The notes beneath the pieces were generated by a model, which was not told the DNA's origin, ran no database searches, and was given only the letters and a program-made list of their open reading frames with translations. DNA of 42,474 nt, from contig MSJI02000479.1 of NCBI GenBank assembly GCA_001931905.2, positions 1-42,474 on the forward strand, given 5' to 3'. Source of the stretch: Cladosporium sp. IMV 00045 (Eukaryota > Ascomycota > Dothideomycetes > Cladosporiales > Cladosporiaceae). The position numbers and the translations under genes were made by a program. How positions within the stretch are numbered: position 1 is the stretch's first letter; each line of letters begins with the position of its first letter. Below are positions 23,083 to 32,693 of this stretch, piece after piece.

Positions 23083-25428
23083 ATGGACATCCCCAAGCAG
23101 AAGCGCGAAAATACAGGACCAGCGGCGGAACCTAGTAAGAAGACTCGCAAATTGACACTAGCGGCATGCAACCATTGTCGGCGCAGTAAACGACGTGTAG
23201 GGCTCGAATTATGCGATGGCATTGAAAACCAGTACTGATCTTACGGCTTAGTGCGATGGCAATCGTCCATCATGCGCGGTCTGCCTCAGGATGAAGCTAT
23301 CCTGCCAATACGACACAGACAGTTCTACCGAGAGCCGCACGCAGTCTCTGAAGAGGCGATACCAAACCTCACAATCATCGGAAGCGCTCACCAGACAGAG
23401 CATCGACTGGCTGAGATCGCAGAGCTCCACGGCCGCACTCTCGTGTCTGGAAAGGCTGAGACATGCAGACGATCCTTTGGCGGAGCTGTGCTCCATTGCT
23501 TCGAATCAACGCACGCGACAACTTCCGGCACAGCTCGCTCCCGAGGGATATATGTTCAACACATCGCCCTCGCTGAACAACATGCTGGATTTCGAGCTCT
23601 CCATGTCTCACCCTAGCTCTTTCCCCTGGCTGTGTGATATGCCCCTGACGAAATGGGAAGAGGCTTTGCCAACTCCGGAAGCGTCGACTCTGACCTCGTA
23701 CGTACTCTCGTTGCCGTGGTCAGTGTTAAAATGTGTCTGACAGCTAGCGTGGCAGGTTCAGCAGCACGAATGCACCTTTCGACGACGAAAATTCGGTGCT
23801 TCACGGTTTCTCAACCCCTGTGGATCAGGATTCCGTCTATTACATCGATCCCCGGCTCGCGGGTCTTCGGATTCGTTTCTGGACGACAGTCCCGATACCT
23901 GACGATGTTGCCGCGGATTCGTTTTCGAGGTATTTGTTCGTCGAGCAGCCTGTCTATGGTTTCTTCGATCCCGATCTTTTCGTTCAGGATCTCGTGACTC
24001 AGAACGTCCGTTTTTGTTCACCTCTCCTTGTGAATGCCGTTCTATTCTGGGCCAGCGTATGTAAACTATCCCAATGCCGCAATGACTTTCTCAACAAATA
24101 CTGACGTGGCAGGCAGTGTTCTTTTGGTCCTTCCCTGCCAATCGCATCGACCTTCACAGAAGGTTTCCTGGAGTCAGCGCAGCGATTGTTGGAAGCGGAA
24201 CCAAATGCAAAGTCCGAATTGACAGTGGCTGCTCTTGCAATACTCACGATCAGTACCATCTGCTACGGCAACGATGCCCTTGCGAAGAAGTACATGGCTG
24301 CTTGCATCCAGATGGGGCAGGAAATGCATCTTTTTGGTATCGATCGATTCCATGAGAAGGATTTTCGACGGCCTCCGGATGAGACAAGTATGCTTTCACA
24401 CGCAGCTTGGGGTGCATTCAATCTTTCAACGTGAGTAGAGGCGACAACTATTACACTCAGCTCGCTGACAGACTCAGTGTCTATGCACTCCATTTTCACG
24501 ACATTTCGTCCGCCACCTTCACCAAATTTTGTTGGAAAGGCCTGGGCAAGCACAGTCGTTTGATCAGTCTGTGTCCTCGGCTCAGTCTGCCTCCAAGCCA
24601 TCTTACGCGGGCAGGTCGTTTCCTTACTTCTGCCAATTTTGGTGCATCGTTCACGAGATCGCGGCAATGTACTATTCGTCTTCAAAACATATCCACGAGT
24701 ATGTTCCCCTCGCCTACGCTGAATCGAAATTCCGTCAACTGCTGGCATGGGCAGATAGCCTTCCACCAGATTGCAGTCGCCATGAAGGCATGCCGCACAA
24801 TGTTGCGGGAATGCAATATGAATGTTCTCGCTCCACAGTTGCGTGTGTCAATGCTAACTCAGACAGCATCTGCTACCACGCCACGATCATGGACATCTTT
24901 CGACCTTTCGTATCCCAACACCAGCAGCTGTCGACTTTCTCATCTGAGAAGCGGCCCATAGCCATATTCGCACTCTCTTTCAGCCACCTGAAAGACCTGA
25001 CCAGATACTACCACAGCCACTTCGCAGGCATCGCGCCATCCCACACGATCTCATGGGTCCACGGTCCGCTACACACCGCAACAGCTGTCCTACGGTACGA
25101 ACAGCGCGAAAAACGAGCAGCGAATTTCCTATACTGCATGCGTTCATGCCACGGCCTCCTCCAATCCCACGCCGTCATTAAGGGCATGATGAAAGCACTG
25201 TTCAGCATGGCCATCGAAGCCGGCGTCTTCGCCGTTCACCAGGCGACTGAAGTTCTGGACGGGTTCGAATCGCAATCTAGCGATGAGCAGCGACCGCACT
25301 CTTACAATGCTGGGTTCATCGTCGATCATGATGCGTCTATGGAGAATCGTGACGATGCTGTGGCGGATATCCTTATCAATAAGTTTGATGAGATGGTGCT
25401 GATCAAGACTGTCCCGGTGGATGATTGA
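23083..25428 (+). CDS. Zn(II)2Cys6 fungal transcription factor, frame broken near 24.48-24.61 kb
   Basis: Exons 23083-23196, 23252-23697, 23756-24056 and 24117-24430 join in phase through introns of 55, 58, 60 and probably 47 bases. They give a binuclear zinc cluster with perfect spacing C-x2-C-x6-C-x6-C-x2-C-x6-C (Cys 29, 32, 39, 46, 49, 56; first intron between Arg38 and Cys39). A fungal_trans-type middle region follows (RFCSPLLVNAVLFWAS, then ESAQRLLEAEPNAKSELTVA, then LSHAAWGAFN). The C-terminal part (about 24.53-25428; FCQFWCIVHEIAAMYY, YHATIMDIFRPFV) is in a different frame. Intron 24431-24477 leads into a frame that does not continue the family. The best family match, MHSIFTTFRPPPSPN, is in a second frame and the C-terminus in a third. 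Skipping from 24430 to 24615 (CAG acceptor, 184-base intron) would restore one frame but delete a conserved segment. So this is either a decaying gene, an assembly error or unusual splicing. It would be a nuclear DNA-binding regulator; targets are unknown. Confidence 0.7.
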
Positions 25429-27454
25429 TTGGGTTGGATACGGGGCAATTGCTGCATTGGCCGGTTCCTAGAAAGCTGAAGCTTTTCGGCTGCTGAGTTC
25501 GTCGAAACCCGTGAGGCCAAGTACGGACGGCCGTTCTCGCCGTCCACGGGACTTTGGGTGCTAATCACACCTTGTCGCTCATTGAGAGAACGAAGAGACA
25601 TCCAGCACCAGCACCAAAGTTGCACAATGCTAGCCTTGCTGGGCTGGTGAAACTTCGACCGTTCCACGCCTTCGTCGATCTTATGGCCTTACGAGCACGA
25701 TCGAGCAACACGAGAGACGGCCAGAGTCAAGATTTGCACATTTCACACGCACGCGGAGCGAGCTCCTTCGTCCTAGTCTCACGATTCCAGATGGTTCTCA
25801 GGCACGAGACTACTGGAAGGCGTTGAGTCCTCTCCAATTGGGACAACGCGCCAAGCGGTGTCGAGTCCATGTTCTGGTCGTTGGTTTGCAAGACCCACTT
25901 GTTGTCCTGGCCTTCACTCTAGGGAGCATCAAGCCGACAGCTTCTTTGTGCTTGAGGGTGAGCCAAGGGCTTGGTATGTGGATGAAGGTAGAACGACAGA
26001 TTTACGCTTTCCTATATCTTGAGAAATCATCGAGCAAGGAGTAGTGAAGGAAAGGTGATTGTTGCGAAGATGAGAGACATGATTTGACTCTTCGTATGCT
26101 TTGGCATGAGGTGAGAATTGAGAGAAAGACAAGTCGTTACGAGGGAGGTTTCAATTGATCATACGTCGTGCTGTATCACAGCTGCAGACAGTAGAGTAGC
26201 AATAACTTTACAATCCGCGGACCTTGCACATTCTGAGACATGGCGGGAGCACTAGTCTCTGAACATGCTTCTCATGCCACCGGATTGAGATGTCAAGAGC
26301 CATATCCCATCTCGAAGCGGCCTGTATGCCACCAAAGGGCAGAGGCGTTGTGTTGCAAGCTCTCATTCGCAGGGCCAGCACCTTGATACGGTGAGGGAAC
26401 AACAGTTTTGGGGGACTGCAAGCCACGGTTAGCCAACAGCTATAGTTGGCGAATCAATCTATAGTCACGGGTATGTGACTTCACCCAATCAAAGCTTCCT
26501 CAAAATCAGAAACAACGAAAGTATAACAGCTCGGAGCCACGTGGCGTACAGAGGCTCTGTGCCCAGCCGATCTAAATCTGGTATTCTGAGGATGTCTCAA
26601 GCGACTACACCTCTCCTATACAACATAACAATCTTTCCTTGTCGCCGGTAGCGTTGCGGATTTCGTTCACGCCCCCTACCGTTAGAAGGTTCATGGCAGC
26701 CATTTGACTTGGCTGGCACGGTGTAGGCTGATTTCTTCCACCAGAGCTCACTTCGAGCCTAGGTCGATCTGCTAGCACGCTATATCACGCCCTACAAACA
26801 CCGCTGTACCAAGTGTTTGCTCTCGAGCTGCATCTCTTTGGAACTCAGACCAATTTGGGAGTTGGACCAAGCCTCGACTATACCTGGCGCTCAGAAACTT
26901 GGCCTCTACCGCACAAAGCTTGGGAGCCATGGGCAGACCAGATCAAGCTTGACAAATATTGCTAAGCAAAGCGCTCGCAGATCGAGACTCTGGACGAAAC
27001 TGGCGTCGACATGAAGGCTCGAGCTTACAGTATGATTCGAGCGTAGCGTGCGCTATTGCATTTACACACTGGTCTGGTCTCTTGGACTCTGTTGTGGACA
27101 TTGCTATGCGCAAGAAAGAAAAGAGGCACTCGTCGAATGATGGCTTGAACTCAACAACATCCTTGAGATCTCGACAAACGCCTGGTCAGCTGTTGCCATT
27201 GTTTTGGTTCTATGGATATCACAAACATTCGTTTAGATCGGCTTGAAGTCGAACACATCTCAAAAATTCGCATGCCCGCTCAGCTAGCCACGCGAATGGC
27301 GTTCTCTCGCACGGGGTGTACGGGACTCAGCATGAGCATTGGATCCAGAGTTCTTCCTCTGCGATCTTGGTATAAAGCAGGGCTCCTCTCTCTGAGATGA
27401 ATGTCTCGACCTGATCATTGTCTTTGGGCATTCTTATTGTTACTACCCATAGCA
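25429..27454. other. 2-kb gene-poor region
   Basis: No intact gene could be recognised on either strand. The left end (about 25.7-26.05 kb) contains a possible broken cupin-like fragment, listed separately. From 26.1 to 27.4 kb all open frames are shorter than 100 codons and look like noise. The last 100 bases are presumably the promoter of the PAN-type gene. Confidence 0.45.
25755..26027 (+). pseudogene. Possible cupin-like gene remnant
   Basis: Two overlapping frames give pieces that together look like a small cupin protein. One reads SLTIPDGSQARDYWKALSP (about 25775-25831). The next, in another frame, reads LHSREHQADSFFVLEGE followed by PRAWYVDEG (about 25910-26000), which has the His-x-x-x-His and FFVLEG pattern of a cupin barrel. 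The frames do not join through a convincing intron and each ends quickly. I list this as a degraded fragment only; chance resemblance is quite possible. Confidence 0.25.
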
Positions 27455-28719
27455 ATGCATTCGTATAGCCAGCTTCTCATGCAGGTAGTGTCGGCGTTGG
27501 CCTTCACTACCGTTGTTACGAATGCCCAACAGCCTGTGACTTAATCGTACTGCACGACTTCTTTCGATACCAAGACTACAAACAAAGTCCAGTCGAAGAC
27601 GGATTATTCAACGAGGACCGAGAAACCTACAATCTTTGTCACCAGCACACCAAGCTACACGTCAACGCCGCCTTTGTCGACGGAAACTTCGATCTATGCT
27701 ACGATTACCACTACCACTGTCACTGCTGATCAGGTCACGGTTCGTTGTTCTTCACAATGCCCTGGGATGCTGGGCCTGACTTTACCTAGGACACTTTCAC
27801 AGATACCACTACGATCTTGACAACTAATACCGTCGAGGCGCCGACGACCACTTATACCTCAGTAGTCACAGAGAGCACAGAAACGACTGTGACGAGCACA
27901 AGCACTGTTGCTGCGCCGGCTGGATTCATCCCCATTCAGACGAGCGTCGGCAAGAACCCGCCGGTCAAGCGTGATGCTGCTCCCATTTCTCCAAACAGCG
28001 GTGGTCTCGTGGCTCGAGCTAATGCTATCAGAGACAATAGCAATAGCGGCTCCGGCGTGAAGTCTTCGCCTCAGTATCCAAAGAAGGTCGAATGCAAAGT
28101 CCAAGTCACGAGCTACGCGCCGGCAAAGACATCCGTCAAGACGGCAAAGACGACAACTACGATTCTTTTACCAGCAAAGACTAACACAATCACCGGAACG
28201 ACTACTCTCGAGGCAATATCGACTTATCTCCCTGTCCCAGCTTCGACGACCGTCAGCACAGAAACCACTGTCGTCATTGAAGAGACAATCACGCCGAGCA
28301 CGACCGTCACGACCACGACGACTACCACGAACACCATCAATGCTCCAGCTGAGACTGTCTACGCCCAATGCCAGGCCGATAACTACGTAAGTTTACGAAC
28401 GCACTCCATCATCTACGGTAGCATCAGAACTGACATGACTATCCCATAGATTGGCACAAACGGACATTACGGCCCAGGATCCGCCGGTGGGCTCCGCGTC
28501 AGCGGCATCACGTCGCAGAACGACTGCTGCGTCGCTTGCGCGCAAGCCATCGGTTGCGAGTACGCCGCGTACCAGGGCCAGGCCGGCGGGTTCGGATGTA
28601 TACTGTTGCAGAACAGCCAGCAGACGTGCACGGATACGGAGCAGTTCCTGCTTGATCAGAGTGTCAATCGGTATATTGCTTCGAATGGCTGTGTTAATGC
28701 GAAGTATGGCCGTGAGTAG
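27455..28719 (+). CDS. Secreted Thr-rich PAN/apple-type protein with an in-frame TAA; possible pseudogene
   Basis: Model: exon 27455-27739, intron 50 bases (branch CCTGAC), exon 27790-28386, intron 63 bases (GTAAGT), exon 28450-28719 ending in TAG; all phase 0. The ATG opens a signal peptide (MHSYSQLLMQVVSALAFTTV, cleavage near NAQ-QP). The frame then hits TAA at 27542-27544 (codon 30) and continues with a Thr/Ser-rich, probably O-glycosylated mucin-like region. A Lys-Arg Kex2-type site (VKRDAA) follows, then a Cys-rich C-terminal module (ITSQNDCCVACAQAIGCEYA, later CILLQN and TCTD) resembling PAN/apple domains that bind sugars or proteins. No ATG lies between the stop and exon 2. A weak-donor intron from 27512 to about 27594 could hide the stop, but the donor is non-consensus. 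A C-to-T change of CAA would produce this TAA. It probably encoded a cell-wall or secreted protein and may now be inactive. Confidence 0.62.
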
Positions 28720-28842
28720 GGTGATTTTGGGGGCTGAGGCCAGATTGAGAACCAGAATGGGACTTCAGTTTTGATCGACTGCGGTAGATTATTATCAAGA
28801 TACTAGGCTGCTGTCATATCATACATCAATTATGGTTACATT

Positions 28843-29899
28843 CTATCTATGTAAGCATGGTGGTCCGCCGGCTCCATGCACAGGTTGTGTCCCTTCCAGT
28901 TCATGCGGGCTATATTGACTGCTCGGGGCCTCGACAAATCCTCTGAATCCCTCATGTGAACACTCACATCGGTTACGCTTGATTTCATACGATCCAAGTT
29001 CCTTTTCGCGGCCTATCCGTAACATTGGCTTCTCATCAGGTTGATCACCACCAGAGTATGGTGATACACATGACCGGTCTAGCCTCCTCCGGCGCCGTCG
29101 AAGAAGGAGAACTGCAACAAGTATCGAAGCAGTGATGATGAACAAGCCACCCAGCCCTGCACCAACGCCAACTGCCGTCATATTTATTGAAGTCACTGGT
29201 GCGGTGGTATTGGAAGGCTGTTCTGATTCGGCAGTGCCTTCGAGGTCCTCAGTTTGGACGGCTGAGATTTGTGCTGGTGCTGTCGACGTTGCCAGAGATG
29301 CAACCGTTTTGTCAGAATCGGTGCTCGCTGACGCCTCCGTTTTTGTTGGTTTGAGCATGGAAGTCGAGACTTGCGAGTCTGCAGTGACTCTCAGGGTAGG
29401 GCCAGATGTCAAAGTTGAGGTCGATGATGATGCAGAGCTCTTTGTCTCGTTCTTGATCCAGAATTCACCGCTGAGGAATCCCTTGCCTTGTTTATCGGAT
29501 GCTGAGCCTAAAGCATCTACCGCACGGATGGCGAAAGGTAAACTGTTGTTTCCGCGATCGTCAACGGTCCATTGAAAGGATGTCTCCGATGTACCACCTG
29601 GAAATACTTTATTAGTCCAGAACAAGAGATCGTTGCAGGACAAACTTACTGATCAAGACTCTGGGAGAGTTGTAGTCCTCGCCAAATATCAAGTAGATCG
29701 TCGTCGACTCGAAAATGCTCTCCCATGACACAATCATGCTCGAGCCAGCGGTGTATATCTGTGTCACCGTGTTATTTGGATTGACGAATCGACCCTCTGA
29801 GTACTGATGTGGCGGTGGTAGTGTCGTCGTTTGCGCGGCTGCGTGTATGCCCCAGAGCGTTTTTATGGTGACCAGCGAGCGAAGAAGCCTGAAAGCCAT
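28843..29899 (-). CDS. Predicted single-pass cell-surface protein (signal peptide, Ser/Thr-rich stalk, TM, tail)
   Basis: Two exons on the minus strand: 29899-29650 and 29597-28843, joined through a 52-base intron (GTAAGT donor, GGACTAAT branch, CCAG acceptor) in phase 1, giving 334 aa. It begins with a signal peptide (MAFRLLRSLVTIKTLWGIHA). An extracellular domain of about 110 residues follows (GSSMIVSWESIF, ETSFQWTVDD), then a Ser/Thr-rich stalk with N-glycosylation sequons. One transmembrane helix lies at about 225-248 (GLFIITASILVAVLLL) with an Arg-rich stop-transfer run and a cytoplasmic tail of about 80 residues. This layout is common among fungal surface proteins of unknown function and recalls, in architecture only, wall-stress sensors of the Wsc/Mid2 type. 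No named family recognised. It is convergent with the PAN-type gene (123 bases apart) and divergent from the GT31 gene. Confidence 0.85.
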
Positions 29900-30684
29900 C
29901 GTGTGGTCTCTGTATCACACGCGGCAGGTATCAATCTGACGACAAACAGAAGTCAAGGAGACGCAGGGATGGTAGTGGCAGCGAGTGAAGATATACCAAG
30001 CGTTGCCATGTTTGCAGCCCAACATAGGCCATGTATTCTTAGTACAATACATGTCGAATTTCGCCTGTGTCGCAGAAGGGCGATTAGTCCACCATGACCA
30101 CAGAATCTTAATACATTACTTGCCAAACAGCTCATCATGGCGCTTATTACTTGCACGCCGCATCGTTGCGTCTTTCAATTTCATCTGCCACACGTGAAAT
30201 ATTTGTTGTGGTTGGGAAGGTGAGGCTGAACTGCCAATAGGAGGGATTGGCGAGCAATTGCCGGGCGCTTCGCGGTCCGGGAAAGCGCAGCCGCCATGAA
30301 CTCCATCCTTGATTTCCAAGGCGAAGAGCAATGGCATCGTCTTCCAAGCACCAATAACACACCTTGCTCAGTTTCTACAACAAGCTAGTGTTTTGACACT
30401 GGGCCTGGAAGATTGCTTGCTGTTCCAGCGATCTTAGCCCCTGCATGGTCGACGGTATAGTGCAATCTTTTCCCTGAACTTCGCCTATTCCTCCTATCAC
30501 GGCGCTCAGCGCATCATTTGAGCGCCTCAGGAATGCCGAGGTGGGATCTGGGCGCATGGCAAAGACTTCAAACCATGGCAAGGCATGTGGCGCCTAGCTA
30601 TGTATTGTATCCCATGGCCACCGCGCAGACAGAGGTTGGTCACTCAAACACCACCTCATTAACTTTTGAGGTGATTCATTCGTT
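29900..30684. promoter_or_regulatory. Divergent promoter region between the surface protein and GT31 genes
   Basis: 785 bases between two divergent start codons; both promoters must lie here. A CACGTG E-box-like hexamer is at about 30191. No coding frame of recognisable family was seen, and no TATA box could be assigned. Confidence 0.4.
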
Positions 30685-32022
30685 ATGCTTCTGGGGCGAT
30701 ATAGTCGCAGAACCATCGCAACATTTGCGGCCTTGCTTACAACAACAGCCCTTTTTTGGTTCCGGTGGCAGCCGACCCAGACGATTTTCAGGCTTTCTAG
30801 TGCTCGAGATTCCAGACCTGAATCTCTCGCGGTGCCTTCATGTCGAGGACTCCCTGGAGCAAACGATACTGTCGTCGTCCTGAAGACTGGATCCACAGAG
30901 CTTGAAGACAAGCTACCAGTACACTTGAAGACGACATTGAGCTGCTATGAAAACCACCTCATCTTCTCAGACTTTGCTGAACTGTATCAAGACGAGATCA
31001 TTTTGGATGCACTGGAAGATGTCGACCCGACTATCAAGGGTACGCACCCAGACTTCGCTTTGTACCGACAACTGCAGCAATCAGGCAGAGCTTCTTTGGA
31101 CCCATCACAACTGAGCGGACCAAGAAGCCTGCCACCAGACGACACGAGTGGGAAGGCCAGCAATCCGGGTTGGAAACTGGACAAATGGAAATTTCTACCA
31201 ATGATCCGCAAGACTCTACAAGAGTATCCCGACAAGAAGTGGTATGTCTTCGTGGAGACCGATACGTACGCCTTGTGGAGTACTCTACTCAACTACCTGG
31301 CCGCTCTGGATTCTTCAAAACAACACTACATCGGCAATCAGATGCAGATCGGAGATATCCTCTTTGCTCATGGGGGCAGTGGTTTTGTGATTTCGCGACC
31401 TGCTCTTGAGATGGCTGTCGCCCAATACACCGAGAACAAGGCCCACTGGGAGGATTTTACCGCGAATCATTGGGCTGGTGACTGTGTGCTAGGCAAAGTT
31501 CTCAAAGACAGTGGAACGTCCGTCGTCTGGGCCTGGCCGATCTGGCAGGGAGCCAACTTTGGGGACTTGGACTATGAACGAGTCGATTATGGTCACACGC
31601 TGTGGTGTGCTCCGACAGTCTCGTACCATCACTTGACCCCATCCGTCGTCGAAGATCTTTGGGTTTTCGAGCAAGACTGGGTCTCGAAACGACAAGGCAA
31701 TCACTCCCTGACCCTGAGGCACCACGACATTTACGCCGGCTACATCCTTCCACGGATCTTGACACCAAAGTCAGACTGGGACAACTACTCTGGTGACGAC
31801 AAGGGCACAGTGTCTTCGCTGGAGGATTGCCGAGAGCTCTGCAACAATGAACTCTCATGCGTGCAATATTCTCTAAACTACGACAGTAGCAGGTGTTCCA
31901 CCTCTTCTCAACCCAAATATGGCGAGGCTTCCCTCGGGACACAGTCTGGCTGGATATCCGAGCGAATGAACGACTTTCACGACAAGCCAAGGTCTTGCAT
32001 CGACGAGGGCTGGATAACATGA
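30685..32022 (+). CDS. GT31-type fungal glycosyltransferase with Cys-rich PAN-like tail
   Basis: 445-residue, single-exon type II membrane protein. A short basic cytoplasmic N-terminus and signal anchor (about 9-24, TIATFAALLTTTALFW) are followed by a lumenal catalytic domain. Family features: NDTVVVLKTGSTELEDKLPV, then LSCYENHLIFSDFAE, then WKLDKWKFLPMIRKTLQEYP. The metal/nucleotide-sugar motif is VETDTY (about 190-195), and YIGNQMQIGDILFAHGGSGF follows. This matches the fungal group related to core-1 beta-1,3-galactosyltransferases (GT31, C1GALT1-like) that acts in the Golgi; donor and acceptor are not known from sequence. A Cys-rich stretch at about 380-405 (CRELCNNELSCVQYS) looks like a PAN-type half-domain. 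Its neighbours are two surface-type proteins with Ser/Thr-rich regions. Confidence 0.85.
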   Translation: MLLGRYSRRTIATFAALLTTTALFWFRWQPTQTIFRLSSARDSRPESLAVPSCRGLPGANDTVVVLKTGSTELEDKLPVHLKTTLSCYENHLIFSDFAELYQDEIILDALEDVDPTIKGTHPDFALYRQLQQSGRASLDPSQLSGPRSLPPDDTSGKASNPGWKLDKWKFLPMIRKTLQEYPDKKWYVFVETDTYALWSTLLNYLAALDSSKQHYIGNQMQIGDILFAHGGSGFVISRPALEMAVAQYTENKAHWEDFTANHWAGDCVLGKVLKDSGTSVVWAWPIWQGANFGDLDYERVDYGHTLWCAPTVSYHHLTPSVVEDLWVFEQDWVSKRQGNHSLTLRHHDIYAGYILPRILTPKSDWDNYSGDDKGTVSSLEDCRELCNNELSCVQYSLNYDSSRCSTSSQPKYGEASLGTQSGWISERMNDFHDKPRSCIDEGWIT

Positions 32023-32693
32023 GAGATGAACAATCGACTTGGCAGCATCTCCCAAGATTCGACATATCTGTGTTTTCGATTGCGATCGGCTCTTGCCAAG
32101 CGAACAACTGCCGAAACCAGACGCATACAGAACGATTTTGGACAAATGAGGAGCCTTGCCACTCTGTCGTCAATGGACAAGATCCAGTAAAGTGACATTT
32201 GGATATTACAAACCCTTGTAGATGTCTAGATAAACGGCTGATGAAGCCCCACTTCCAGGTGAATCGACCGGAAAAAAGCCAGGATACGAGCAGCGATATC
32301 CAATGGAATGCGCCACGCAAAGGCAAACACAACTTGCTTCTTATTTGGGTGTTCTTGCCTAGCTTAGATTATGCCTTTGTCAAAAACGGGTTTCGGTGAT
32401 TTCCCCTATGAAGCAAATAATCGGTGGCTAGAAGTCAGCAGCTTATCACGACCCCAAAAGTGTCAGGCGTATGCGACAAGGCGCGCGCTGTTTACATGCA
32501 GAGCACTCAAGCCACACTGCAGGAGAACACCAATGACCAAGCTTGCGCCTACACCAAGCATGGCTGTGCATCCTCAGCCTCGCGGGGACCACGACGATAA
32601 GTAGTTAGAGATGTAAGCGTTTGGAAAGATCCAAAAGCTTTGTCATGGAGGCTAGTCCTTGTTGACTCTGGCTGGCCACCTTACAGCACCGCC
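32023..32693. other. Intergenic region before the NACHT gene
   Basis: 670 bases with no recognisable gene. It presumably holds the GT31 3' end and the promoter/leader of the NACHT gene. An open frame runs in from 32640 but has no ATG before 32694. Confidence 0.4.

Noticed and set aside
25258..25275. B-box-like GGGTTCGAATC, a possible pol III gene
   Set aside because: It lies inside the open C-terminal frame of the Zn2Cys6 gene, and no A box or cloverleaf surrounds it.
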